The notes beneath the pieces were generated by a model that worked only from the letters and a program-made list of their open reading frames with translations, was not told the origin of the DNA and searched no databases. Made by a program: the position numbers and the translations under genes. A stretch of DNA of 27,533 nt from DYFC01 sp041658585 (lineage in GTDB: Bacteria > Nitrospirota > Thermodesulfovibrionia > Thermodesulfovibrionales > SM23-35): positions 1-27,533 of the forward strand of contig JBAZZX010000040.1 in NCBI GenBank assembly GCA_041658585.1, written 5' to 3'. The stretch's first letter is position 1; the number at the start of each line of letters is the position of its first letter. This document shows positions 1 to 7,520 of the stretch, in pieces.

Positions 1-175
1 ATTTGGGATAAAAGAAAGAGATAGCAAAGCGTTTAATAGGGTCCGATTTGTCATAGCAACTAATAAATTTGAGGAAATAAAACTTATTGCTGAAAATATA
101 TTCAAAAACCTGACAGATAAGGATGATAAAATTCATCTCCATTTGATAAGTAAAAATGAATTCACTCAGTTCTAA
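1..175 (+). CDS. C-terminal end of an unknown protein (partial, cut by the window edge)
   Basis: An open frame with no start runs from the left edge (first full codon at position 2) to a TAA at 173-175, giving the last 57 residues. The fragment is Lys- and Asn-rich, predicted soluble and mostly helical, and ends HLISKNEFTQF. I do not recognise a family. The frame is free of stops and is followed within 10 bases by a hairpin that would close it, which supports it being a real gene end. It converges on the cation transporter. Confidence 0.5.
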   Translation, partial: FGIKERDSKAFNRVRFVIATNKFEEIKLIAENIFKNLTDKDDKIHLHLISKNEFTQF

Positions 176-181
176 AGCAAA

Positions 182-210
182 AGTGCCTCCACCAAATAGG
201 CAGAGGCACT
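182..210. terminator. Hairpin between convergent genes
   Basis: AGTGCCTC (182-189) pairs perfectly with GAGGCACT (203-210) across a 13-base loop. It lies between the stop of the left-edge gene and the stop of the - strand transporter. The - strand transcript continues into a moderately T-rich run (TTTGCTTT), so it fits best as the transporter's terminator and may work in both directions. Confidence 0.55.
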
Positions 211-226
211 CCGATTCCTGCCGAGA

Positions 227-889
227 TTAATGACACTTTCCTTGACAGCTACAGGCTATACCTTTGGCTTTTTGAAATGATTCACGCCCTTCCTTAAAAG
301 AGAACCCAGCAATCAAGACAGCTCCTACAGAGTCGAGACCTCCGATCCCTGTCAGTTCATACCCTGTACTCGATAAAAGAAGAATAACAGAGAGATAGAG
401 ACATGCCTTTGTGCAATTGGCATCGGCTATGATTGCCTGAGAACCAAGTTGAGTGCCTATTTTGACTTTATAATGTATCAAGCTCCACATGGTAAAAATA
501 GACACCAAAGAGATAACTATTCCCCAAAAGGTTGTTACGGGCTTATGCCCCTGATAAATATTAATCAAAGCTGTCACTATAAGACCTACTGAAAGAATAT
601 AGAAGGCTGTTCCCGTAATTTTCAGCGCTTGTCTTTCAAAATTATCTGAATTTGCACCAACATTTTTTCGTATTCGGTTAATCATATGCCATATCCCGAT
701 ACCTGAGATAACTTCAACAAAAGAATCCAAGCCAAATCCGAACAGTGCTAAGGTTTCATCTGCCACACCGAAACAGACAGATACTAATCCTTCCATAATG
801 TTGTAAAAAATGGTAATCAGGGCAAGAACATTTGCCCATTTATAGAGTAATGCTTTTTCCTTGCAGAGTCCGATTGATAATAATTCCAT
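227..889 (-). CDS. Cation efflux (CDF-like) integral membrane protein
   Basis: This 220-aa protein has five or six hydrophobic segments. It carries the pattern of cation diffusion facilitator transporters: FGLDSFVEVISG in an early helix supplies an Asp suited to a metal site, and IIADANCTKACLYLS with GLDSVGAVLIAG in the later helices matches the second half of the CDF membrane domain. It lacks the cytoplasmic C-terminal domain of full CDF proteins (usually about 300 aa) and ends instead in CSCQGKCH, a Cys/His tail that could bind a soft metal. The family exports divalent metal ions from the cytoplasm in exchange for protons; the substrate cannot be read here. The start is an ATG with no good Shine-Dalgarno, so it is uncertain. 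It stands alone on its strand. Confidence 0.75.
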   Translation of the reverse strand: MELLSIGLCKEKALLYKWANVLALITIFYNIMEGLVSVCFGVADETLALFGFGLDSFVEVISGIGIWHMINRIRKNVGANSDNFERQALKITGTAFYILSVGLIVTALINIYQGHKPVTTFWGIVISLVSIFTMWSLIHYKVKIGTQLGSQAIIADANCTKACLYLSVILLLSSTGYELTGIGGLDSVGAVLIAGFSFKEGRESFQKAKGIACSCQGKCH

Positions 890-1026
890 AGATATATGTT
901 AACAGAGGATTCTTCTTTATTCAGGAATAACAAGAGGGAAGAGACTTGTAATATTGGTCGGGACTAAGAAAGCCGTAGCAATAGCAATAAAAAATAACAA
1001 ACCACAGAAAAGGTATACTTTTTTGA

Positions 1027-1056
1027 AAGACAGGTTAATGAGCGATACCTTATAAT
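1027..1056 (+). promoter_or_regulatory. Candidate sigma-70 promoter of the SEC-C gene
   Basis: A consensus TATAAT (1051-1056) lies 18 bases downstream of AAGACA (1027-1032, 4 of 6 to TTGACA). It would start transcription near 1063, just before the ribosome site and the ATG at 1080. Read by eye only. Confidence 0.45.
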
Positions 1057-1079
1057 GGAGAAAAAGGAGACTGTCAGTA

Positions 1080-2426
1080 ATGAGCAAATTTGGCAGAAAT
1101 GACCCTTGCCCCTGTGGGAGTGGGAAGAAATACAAAAAGTGCTGCCTTTCCGAAACATACATCACAATCGTCAAAGAAGATTCAATCAGAGAACGTCTTG
1201 TCCAAGAACTAATGGTATTCTTTGAGAAGAATTATAAGCACACTTTGGAACATACCCATTTCATGTTCTGGGATGAATTTATTCCAGAAGAACATCTTGA
1301 AGGTATATCCCTTGATATTGCATACCAAAACTTCATGGAATGGGTTGTCTTTGATTATCTTATTGATGAGGATAATGACAAGACCCTTATAGACCTATAT
1401 ATGGACAACAACAAGAGGCTGTCACTGGATGAACATAAGGTATTAACCATGATGAAAAACTCCGTAATAAGCCTTTACGAGGTGCAAGAGGTATTTCCTG
1501 AGAAAGGGCTATTATTGAAAGACCTTCTGATGGGTGGAGAATATGACGTGAGAGAAAAGTCTGCTACCAGAAGCGTAAAGAAATGGGATATTTTTGCTTC
1601 AAGACTGCTGCTTGTTGACGGGCAGTATATAATGAGCGGGTCAGTTTATTCCTTTCATTTGAAACAAAAGGAAAGAATACTCGTTAACATCCATGCAGAG
1701 TTTGAGGATTACAAGATGGATTATCCTGATGCTTCAATGGATGATTTCTTAAAATATAACAGCGAAATCTTTAACTTTTATTGGTATGACTTAATCCAGA
1801 ATCCTACCCCAATAAACCTATATACAACAAGCGGGGAGCCTATGCTGATTTCCAAAGCGATGTTTGAAATCAAGGACAAAGGGGCTGTCATAAACGGGTT
1901 GCCAAGAATTAAGGGCTTTGAGCAGAGCAAAGATTACTATACATGGTACGACAAGCGTAATAAAGAGGGGAGTGCTACAATTTTTGGCAGGGCTGAAATA
2001 AAGGATAACAAACTGATACTGGAGAGCAATTCCAAGGAAAGACTTGAAAAGGGAAAGAAGCTTATCCTTGAGGCTTTGTCAGATGCCGTTGTTCATAAGA
2101 TGGACACGTTCCAGGACCCAATGGAAGCAATGAAATCCCACAAAGAGAGTTCCAATGGGAAACCCATGAATGAATTGCCGATGGAAATTCAACAGCAATT
2201 CTATACCGAATTTATGCAAAAACATTCTGAAAAATGGTTAGGAGAGAAAATCCCTGCCCTCTACGGTGAAACCCCCATGCAAGCTGTGAAGACAGAGGAA
2301 GGCAGAAAGAAGGTTATTGAGCTGCTGAAGTCCATTGAAAACTCGGAGGAACATAACAAAAAAGAGGGGAGACCCTTTTATGATATTTCATGGATGTGGC
2401 AGCGGATGGGACTTGAAAGGGAATGA
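1080..2426 (+). CDS. SEC-C zinc-motif protein with Xre/MbcA-like C-terminal segment
   Basis: This 448-aa protein opens with FGRNDPCPCGSGKKYKKCC (residues 4-22), the SEC-C zinc-binding motif best known from the C-terminus of SecA and also found at the N-terminus of many unrelated proteins. The large middle part is acidic and aromatic-rich with no motif I recognise. The C-terminal segment (KWLGEKIPALYGETPMQAV followed by GRKKVIELLKSIE) resembles the toxin-binding domain of Xre/MbcA/ParS antitoxins, a resemblance I recall from SEC-C proteins in general. There is no RES-type toxin gene beside it, so a toxin-antitoxin role is not supported. An AAGGAG lies about 10 bases before the ATG. It is followed after 23 bases by the cupin gene and is probably cotranscribed with it. 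Function unknown. Confidence 0.75.
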   Translation: MSKFGRNDPCPCGSGKKYKKCCLSETYITIVKEDSIRERLVQELMVFFEKNYKHTLEHTHFMFWDEFIPEEHLEGISLDIAYQNFMEWVVFDYLIDEDNDKTLIDLYMDNNKRLSLDEHKVLTMMKNSVISLYEVQEVFPEKGLLLKDLLMGGEYDVREKSATRSVKKWDIFASRLLLVDGQYIMSGSVYSFHLKQKERILVNIHAEFEDYKMDYPDASMDDFLKYNSEIFNFYWYDLIQNPTPINLYTTSGEPMLISKAMFEIKDKGAVINGLPRIKGFEQSKDYYTWYDKRNKEGSATIFGRAEIKDNKLILESNSKERLEKGKKLILEALSDAVVHKMDTFQDPMEAMKSHKESSNGKPMNELPMEIQQQFYTEFMQKHSEKWLGEKIPALYGETPMQAVKTEEGRKKVIELLKSIENSEEHNKKEGRPFYDISWMWQRMGLERE

Positions 2427-2449
2427 TTATATAATGAGGAGGGCGGATT

Positions 2450-2716
2450 ATGGAAATAAAAGTAGAAAAACCAACACAACAATATCTCCAAGACCGTAAA
2501 GTTAGTTCATGGGGGATTTGGGAAAAAGAAGTATCAAGGTTTGATTGGCATTATGAGGCTATTGAAGAATGCTACCTACTAAAGGGTAAAGTTGTTGTGG
2601 AGACCAAAGACGGTAAAGTTGAGTTCGGAGCTGGGGATTTTGTGACATTCCCCAAAGGGCTGTCCTGCGTATGGGATATAAAGGAACCTGTCAGGAAGCA
2701 CTACAATTTTCGGTAG
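2450..2716 (+). CDS. Small cupin-domain protein (DUF861/EutQ-like)
   Basis: This 88-aa protein is a single cupin barrel. WEKEVSRFDWHYEAIEECYLL holds the first metal-type motif (His and two Glu), LLKGKVVVETKDG the following strand turn, and FGAGDFVTFPKGLSCVW the second motif, typical of the cupin_3 (DUF861) group that includes ureidoglycine aminohydrolase and EutQ. The second motif lacks its usual His, so metal binding may be partial. A strong Shine-Dalgarno (GAGGAGGG) precedes the ATG. It follows the SEC-C gene by 23 bases. The substrate is unknown; small stand-alone members are usually annotated only as cupins. Confidence 0.8.
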   Translation: MEIKVEKPTQQYLQDRKVSSWGIWEKEVSRFDWHYEAIEECYLLKGKVVVETKDGKVEFGAGDFVTFPKGLSCVWDIKEPVRKHYNFR

Positions 2717-2730
2717 TCTGATGTAATTAA

Positions 2731-2756
2731 AGGGAGTATAGCTGACCATACCCCCT
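2731..2756. terminator. Weak hairpin between the cupin gene and the HU gene
   Basis: AGGGAGTAT (2731-2739) pairs with ATACCCCCT (2748-2756) with one mismatch and an 8-base loop, between the stops of two convergent genes. There is no clear T run on either side, so any terminator activity is uncertain. Confidence 0.35.
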
Positions 2757-2772
2757 ATGGATATTTCAAAAA

Positions 2773-3045
2773 CTATTTTACTGCATCCTTGAATGTCTTC
2801 CCTGCTGAGAACTTAGGAACTTTCCTTGCAGCGATTTTAATGGTAGCACCTGTCTGAGGATTACGCCCTATCCTTGCCTTCCTTTTCGATACTGAGAAAG
2901 TTCCGAAACCCACAAGTGCTACTTTGTTACCTTTTTTCAGCGTCTTGGTAACTGCATCAACAAAAGATTTGAGACATTTTTCTGCTGCTGCCTTTGAGAT
3001 GTCTGAGTCACTTGCCATTTTTTCTACGAGTTCAGTTTTTGTCAT
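2773..3045 (-). CDS. HU/IHF-family DNA-binding protein
   Basis: This 90-aa protein has the full HU fold. It starts MTKTELVEKMA, has VALVGFGTFSVSKRKAR in the core sheet, and carries the signature GRNPQTGATIKI on the DNA-inserting beta arm, with the conserved Pro in the arm tip. The C-terminal helix ends FKDAVK. HU proteins bind and bend DNA as dimers and organise the nucleoid. Length is exactly the family norm. A strong Shine-Dalgarno (AGGAGGGT) precedes the ATG. It is a single-gene unit convergent with the cupin gene; a TATACT about 35 bases upstream of the start could be its -10 element. Confidence 0.95.
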   Translation of the reverse strand: MTKTELVEKMASDSDISKAAAEKCLKSFVDAVTKTLKKGNKVALVGFGTFSVSKRKARIGRNPQTGATIKIAARKVPKFSAGKTFKDAVK

Positions 3046-3180
3046 AGATACCCTCCTGAAAAATTGATTAAGAGAAAGTATACAGGAAGCAATAAAAGAA
3101 GGGAAGAAGGGGGCACGTGGAATTTTTCACGAATGCTTTTTCAAGTTTTTGAGTACTTATGCAGCCTTCAACGTGTTTGG

Positions 3181-3197
3181 TTGCAGGTGCACTGCAA
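3181..3197. promoter_or_regulatory. Palindrome TTGCAG-N5-CTGCAA
   Basis: A perfect 6-base inverted repeat with a 5-base centre sits between the divergent HU gene and the 59-aa small gene. Its size fits a dimeric regulator site, but it could be chance. No protein is suggested. Confidence 0.2.
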
Positions 3198-3293
3198 ATT
3201 ATACTGGCATTTGGATGTCACAAAAGTTCAAAATAAAGTTTAAGATACCGTAAAGTAACGTATTTAAAAATAATATGACATGGAGGAACTCAC

Positions 3294-3473
3294 ATGAAGA
3301 TCGAACTTGAGGGGTCGTTACTCAAGATGATACCTGAGAACAACAGGGAAAAAGAAGAGCTAAACCAGCTATGGACTGTTATCATCGACTGTGTTGCGTA
3401 TAATAAAAAACTGGTGCCAGTAGGCAAATATCTCCCGGGCATTCATGAGGTTGCAACCTTCAATATCGAGTAG
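3294..3473 (+). CDS. 59-aa small hypothetical protein
   Basis: A short open frame starts at an ATG placed 6 bases after a strong GGAGG and ends at TAG 3471-3473. The product begins MKIELEGSLLKMIPENNREK and ends HEVATFNIE. It is acidic, soluble, with one Trp and one Cys, no signal peptide and no membrane segment. The middle (ELNQLWTVIIDCV) is likely helical and the ends likely strand. The good ribosome site, amino-acid-like composition and position in otherwise empty DNA argue for a real gene. I do not know its function; it stands alone, divergent from HU. Confidence 0.65.
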   Translation: MKIELEGSLLKMIPENNREKEELNQLWTVIIDCVAYNKKLVPVGKYLPGIHEVATFNIE

Positions 3474-4001
3474 GGTTTTTATGGTACGGTTGGTACGGGG
3501 TCAGACTTGACTATTGACTTTTGAAGATCCGGAAAGAGACTGAACTTTTTTTTAATGAATAATTCTACATCCTCAAGCTCGTTCAAATTCAACATTTACA
3601 AGAGTACTCAATACAAAACGAAAATTATCCGAAGTGTTTGTTAGATGAAGGATTCGGTAAAACTTCAGAACACCTGAAAACGTTTGTAAGGAGGTGAAGT
3701 CCATAAACAACGGGTGTTTGTTATGGGTGCTAATCTATTCCTTCGTTGGAAGGGCGATTCATTTGACAGAATAAGGTCTTAAAAAATACATACCCTGAAA
3801 ATATCTTTTCGGGGCAATTCAAATTATCCCCTATAAACCAATCAGGGAAAGGTAATAGTAACAGTTCTTCCGCTCCAGCGCTCGTCGGAATTTCTTCCCC
3901 CCACTGAAGCCGAAGTAGCGGTTTGATTCGGCGCTATATATTGTTTTCTTGCTTCAATATGTGATAGTCTTTATAACCGTTTATTTTAGACAGGTTTAAA
4001 T
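3474..4001. other. 528-base non-coding stretch
   Basis: No open frame with a credible start is visible. It holds a fragment starting ggtacggggtcagacttgac near 3491, of the kind I associate with flanks of REP-associated (Y1) transposases. It also has a 9-bp hairpin (3793-3801 with 3806-3814, no T run), an inverted repeat GCCGAA/TTCGGC (3909-3914, 3927-3932) and the promoter at 3949-3977. The Shine-Dalgarno-like AAGGAGG at 3688 leads into only a 19-codon frame, which I do not call. Confidence 0.6.
3949..3977 (+). promoter_or_regulatory. Sigma-70 promoter of the ACT-liv-paaK operon
   Basis: TTGCTT (3949-3954) and TATAAC (3972-3977) are separated by exactly 17 bases, giving a start near 3984 and a leader of about 18 bases before the ATG at 4002. 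No other promoter is needed for the genes up to 11856. An inverted repeat (3909-3932) just upstream could be an operator. Confidence 0.55.
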
Positions 4002-4433
4002 ATGAATGTTGAACAGATATCCATATTTCTTGAGAACAAGTCGGGCAGACTTGCCGAGGTAATGGGTGTCCTGTATGAAGCAGGCATAAATATAAGGGCC
4101 CTTTATCTTGCCGATACGGCTGATTTCGGTATATTGAGACTTATCGTCAATGATACGGAAAAGGCGCGTAAGGCTTTAAAAGAGAATGGGTTTACCGTTG
4201 AGAAAACAAAGGTTATAGCCATTGAAGTGCCTGATAAACCGGGCGGACTGTCAAGCATCCTCAACACGATAAAAGATGAAGGAATAAACGTGGAATATAT
4301 GTATGCCTTTGTAGAAAAAAGCGGAGAGAACGCCATTGTTATCTTTCGTTTTGATGAACTTGAAAGGTCGATTGAGGTATTGATGAAAGCAGGTGTAAAG
4401 ATAATGGAAGGGGAAGAACTGTCCGCGCTGTAA
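4002..4433 (+). CDS. Tandem ACT-domain protein
   Basis: This 143-aa protein consists of two ACT domains. The first (residues 1-70) opens VEQISIFLENKSGRLAEVMGVL with the Gly at the strand-helix turn that shapes ACT ligand sites. The second (from about 70) opens VIAIEVPDKPGGLSSILNTI. ACT domains bind small ligands, most often amino acids, at dimer interfaces. This stand-alone form has no catalytic domain and is often found next to phenylacetate-CoA ligase and indolepyruvate oxidoreductase genes. Here it is the first gene of the Liv/phenylacetate-CoA ligase operon, 26 bases before livJ. It may therefore sense a branched-chain or aromatic amino acid for that operon. That role is inference. Confidence 0.85.
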   Translation: MNVEQISIFLENKSGRLAEVMGVLYEAGINIRALYLADTADFGILRLIVNDTEKARKALKENGFTVEKTKVIAIEVPDKPGGLSSILNTIKDEGINVEYMYAFVEKSGENAIVIFRFDELERSIEVLMKAGVKIMEGEELSAL

Positions 4434-4459
4434 TAATATCTTAATTAAGGGAGGAGATT

Positions 4460-5620
4460 ATGAAAAAAGCAACGAGAAAGTTTTTTGTAGTATTTCTTGC
4501 CGTATTGTCCGTTTTTCTTCTGGTAGTGAATGCTTATGCAAAAGAACCGTATAAGATAGGAGCGCTTTTCGCGGTAACAGGACCGGCTTCTTTTTTGGGG
4601 GAACCTGAAAAAAATACTGCCCTTATGCTCCAGGAGCAGATTAATAAAGCGGGCGGTATAAACGGACATCCCCTGGAAATTATTATTGAGGACACAAAAA
4701 GTGACGAGACACAGGCCGTTCTCTCCGCTAAAAAACTTCTTGAAAATGATAAGGTGCTTGCCATTGTCGGGCCGTCCACTACCGGCGAATCAATGGCCCT
4801 TGTTCCTATACTGAATACTGCCGCTACACCATTGCTTTCCTGTGCGGCCGGAGCTCCGATAACTCTGCCGGTCAAAGATCGTGCCTGGATTTTCAAAACA
4901 CCTCAGTATGACATCAGTGCAGTAGAAGCTATTTATGGCTATATGAAAAAGCAGGATATAAGCAAGGTCGGAATTATCACCATATCCACCGGCTTTGGCG
5001 ACGCCGGGAAAAAGGCGCTCATGGAAATGGCCCCAAAATATGGAATCACTATTGTTGCGGAGGAGAAATACGGGCCTAAAGATTCGGACATGACGACACA
5101 GCTTACCAAGATCAAGGCGGCAGGCGCCCAGGCAGTGATCAACTGGTCGGTAGGGCCGGGTCAGGTAATCGTAACGAAAAACTGGCAGGCGCTCAAAATG
5201 GGGATACCCCTCTATCAAAGCCACGGATGGGGAAGCAAAAAAAACATTGAGTTGGCCGGAAAGGCGGCGGAAGGCGTCATAGCTCCGCTCGGAAGATTGG
5301 TTGTCTGGGACAAAATTTCGGATAAGCACCCGCAAAAAGCTTTATTGAAAAAGTATTCAAAGGATTACGAGGCAAGGTATAAGGGCGAGCCGGGTACGTT
5401 CGGCGGACATGCGTACGATTCAATCATGATGATAACGGAAGCTTTGAAAAAAGTCGGTCCTGATAAAAAGAAGATCAAAGATTATATCGAGACTAAAATC
5501 ACGAAATGGCCCGGCACGGGCGGTATCTTTAATATGTCACCGGATGACCACTGCGGATTAGATAAAAGCGCTTTTGAGATGGTTGTGGTAAAAAACGGTG
5601 ACTGGGAAATTTTGAAATAA
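4460..5620 (+). CDS. livJ: Branched-chain-type amino-acid ABC transporter, periplasmic binding protein
   Basis: This 386-aa protein has an N-terminal signal peptide (Lys-rich start, hydrophobic 9-24, likely cut after NAYA at residue 27). The mature part begins with the LivJ/LivK pattern YKIGALFAVTGPASFLGE, continues with INGHPLEIIIEDTKSDETQA and the VGPSTTGESMA segment that lines the ligand cleft, and keeps both lobes of the type I periplasmic fold. It delivers substrate to LivHM. Ligands of the family include Leu/Ile/Val, Phe, aromatic acids and amides; context with a phenylacetate-CoA ligase makes an aromatic ligand plausible. A strong Shine-Dalgarno (GGGAGGAG) precedes the ATG. A stable hairpin follows it before livH. 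Confidence 0.93.
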   Translation: MKKATRKFFVVFLAVLSVFLLVVNAYAKEPYKIGALFAVTGPASFLGEPEKNTALMLQEQINKAGGINGHPLEIIIEDTKSDETQAVLSAKKLLENDKVLAIVGPSTTGESMALVPILNTAATPLLSCAAGAPITLPVKDRAWIFKTPQYDISAVEAIYGYMKKQDISKVGIITISTGFGDAGKKALMEMAPKYGITIVAEEKYGPKDSDMTTQLTKIKAAGAQAVINWSVGPGQVIVTKNWQALKMGIPLYQSHGWGSKKNIELAGKAAEGVIAPLGRLVVWDKISDKHPQKALLKKYSKDYEARYKGEPGTFGGHAYDSIMMITEALKKVGPDKKKIKDYIETKITKWPGTGGIFNMSPDDHCGLDKSAFEMVVVKNGDWEILK

Positions 5621-5631
5621 TAGAGTGAATG

Positions 5632-5656
5632 ATTGAGGGGATAACATCCCCTCAAT
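5632..5656 (+). terminator. Intra-operon hairpin between livJ and livH
   Basis: ATTGAGGGGAT (5632-5642) and ATCCCCTCAAT (5646-5656) form a perfect 11-bp stem with a 3-base loop, 12 bases after the livJ stop. The following bases (TCTCTTC) are pyrimidine-rich but not a T run. It probably acts as a leaky terminator or a 3'-end stabiliser that keeps the binding protein more abundant than the membrane parts. Confidence 0.6.
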
Positions 5657-5678
5657 TCTCTTCAGGAAATATCACAAT

Positions 5679-6566
5679 TTGCTTACGGTCTTCTTGCAAT
5701 TCCTTTTCTCAGGTCTTACCGTCGGGGCTGTTTATGCCTTGGTCGGCATAGGTTTTAATATCACGTACAATGCCACATCCATCATAAATCTTGCCCAGGG
5801 TGAATTCGTAGTGATCGGCGGTCTGATGATGTGGTTTTTTTCCGAATCACTGAAACTCCCTTTTTTCGTATCCGTAGTGCTTACTATTATTACCGCAGGA
5901 ATCGTCGGACTCTTGATGGAGAGACTGACGATAAAGCCTTTAAAAAAACCCGATCTTTTATTGATGATCATGATTACCATAGCGGTTTCAATCGTGTTGC
6001 GCGGGATTCTAATGTTTTTTTTCGGCAAAGATCCCTATGTATACCATTCTTTTACGGAGGGAGAACCATTGAGCATTTACGGGGCGATTATCCAGCAGCA
6101 GACGTTATGGGTCATAGGTATCACCGGTTTCTGCATAATTTTATTATTTTTCTTCTTTAAAAAAACTATCATTGGGAAAGCCATGCTTGCCTGCGCGGTA
6201 AATCCTACCGCGGCTAAATTGGTCGGGATCAATGTGTCGAGGATGGTAATGCTGTCTTTTGTGTTGAGCGCCATAGTCGGCGCAATCGGAGGCATGGCGA
6301 TAACTCCTATTTCCCTTATGGAATATGATAAAGGTCCCATGCTTGCGGTAAAGGGGTTTTGCGCCGCGATCATGGGAGGTCTTGGCAGCAACAGGGGCGC
6401 GGTCCTCGGCGGATTTATCATCGGTATTCTCGAATCCATGACCGCGGGATACATACATTCAGGGTTAAAGGACGCGGTAGCTTTAATCATCCTGCTTCTG
6501 ATTCTTTTTTATAAACCGGCCGGCCTATTTGTCAGCAAAGCTATGCTCCAGCTGCGGAAATTTTAG
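5679..6566 (+). CDS. livH: Branched-chain-type amino-acid ABC transporter permease LivH
   Basis: This 295-aa protein has about eight membrane segments. It shows the LivH pattern: LFSGLTVGAVYALVGIGFN at the start, SIINLAQGEFVVIGG (conserved NLAQGE), and the cytoplasmic coupling region near GKAMLACAVNPTAAKLVGI. It ends with the GGLGSNRGAVLGGFIIGILE helix pair. It forms the inner-membrane channel with LivM. The start is a TTG at 5679 with AGGA about 12 bases upstream, so initiation is probably weak. It sits after the intra-operon hairpin and 3 bases before livM. Confidence 0.92.
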   Translation: MLTVFLQFLFSGLTVGAVYALVGIGFNITYNATSIINLAQGEFVVIGGLMMWFFSESLKLPFFVSVVLTIITAGIVGLLMERLTIKPLKKPDLLLMIMITIAVSIVLRGILMFFFGKDPYVYHSFTEGEPLSIYGAIIQQQTLWVIGITGFCIILLFFFFKKTIIGKAMLACAVNPTAAKLVGINVSRMVMLSFVLSAIVGAIGGMAITPISLMEYDKGPMLAVKGFCAAIMGGLGSNRGAVLGGFIIGILESMTAGYIHSGLKDAVALIILLLILFYKPAGLFVSKAMLQLRKF

Positions 6567-6569
6567 CGT

Positions 6570-7520
6570 ATGAAAAAAGAAGATTTATCCGCTTTTATTG
6601 TTTTTATCTTTCTCATTATACTGTTCCCTGTTTTATCAGGGGGCGCCTATACTCTGACCGTAGGCATATTTTCGGGGATAAATGCTCTGGTAGCGATAGG
6701 ATTATGCATACTTATGGGATACGCAGGCCAGGTCTCTTTAGGACAGGCAGGGTTCTACGGGATCGGCGCTTATGTCTCGTCCGTTTTAAGCCTGCATTCA
6801 GGTCTTCCGATAGTTGTAAGCGTAATCCTCGCAATGGTTGCTGCCGCCGTTGCCGCAATGATACTGGCAGTCCCTGCCCTGAGATTAAAAGGGCACTACT
6901 TAGCTGTAGCCACCCTTGGTTTTGGCGAGATTATTAATGTAATCCTGAATGAATGGGGCCCGGGCGGTCCGTCGGGTTTTGGGGATATCCCTCATTTCGG
7001 CCTGCCGGGGTATACAATAGATTCGACAAGAGGCTATTTTTACTTAGTCTGGGGTCTTGTTGCCTCGGTAATGTTCTTCTCCATAAACCTCATTAACTCA
7101 CGTACCGGAAGGGCATTAAGGGCCGTCCATGACAGCGAGGCGGCATGTAATGCAATGGGGCTGAATGTCGCCGCGCTCAAAATAAGAGTATTCATTCTCA
7201 GCGCGGCATACGCGGCTCTTGCCGGCAGCCTTTACGCGCATTATGTGACATTCATCAGTCCGGGCAGTTTTTCATTGTTTTATTCCATTCTGGTCCTCAC
7301 AATGGTAATCGTCGGCGGCATTACTAATTTGTGGGGCGCGATCATCGGAGCCGTGGTTATTACCGTGTTGCCGGAGTTGTTAAGAAGGTTTGAAGAGCTG
7401 GATGTGCTTGTGTATGGTTTAATCCTGACATCGTCCCTTATGTTTTTCAGAAAAGGTCTGGTCCCTATCCTGATCGAAAAAATAAATAAATTAAAAGGCT
7501 TCGCTTTTGTTAAGCATTAA
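6570..7520 (+). CDS. livM: Branched-chain-type amino-acid ABC transporter permease LivM
   Basis: This 316-aa protein has about nine membrane segments. The conserved LivM pieces are present: MGYAGQVSLGQAGFYGIGAY in the first third, PALRLKGHYLAVATLGFGEI, the gap with GPGGPSGF, and the ABC-contact loop SRTGRALRAVHDSEAACNAMGL. It pairs with LivH to form the transport channel. The ATG lies 3 bases after the livH stop, and its own last 14 bases overlap livG, so translation is coupled. Confidence 0.93.
   Translation: MKKEDLSAFIVFIFLIILFPVLSGGAYTLTVGIFSGINALVAIGLCILMGYAGQVSLGQAGFYGIGAYVSSVLSLHSGLPIVVSVILAMVAAAVAAMILAVPALRLKGHYLAVATLGFGEIINVILNEWGPGGPSGFGDIPHFGLPGYTIDSTRGYFYLVWGLVASVMFFSINLINSRTGRALRAVHDSEAACNAMGLNVAALKIRVFILSAAYAALAGSLYAHYVTFISPGSFSLFYSILVLTMVIVGGITNLWGAIIGAVVITVLPELLRRFEELDVLVYGLILTSSLMFFRKGLVPILIEKINKLKGFAFVKH

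Noticed and set aside
917..1174. 85-aa frame on the - strand between the CDF and SEC-C genes
   Set aside because: It overlaps the start of the SEC-C gene and its promoter, has no ribosome site and no family resemblance.
3570..3600. tRNA T-loop-like GTTCAAATTC
   Set aside because: The flanking bases do not pair as a T arm and no acceptor or anticodon arms can be drawn.
3688..3782. Shine-Dalgarno-like AAGGAGG followed by short frames
   Set aside because: The frames are only 19 and 26 codons, the GTG is too close to the motif and the ATG too far, so I do not call a gene.
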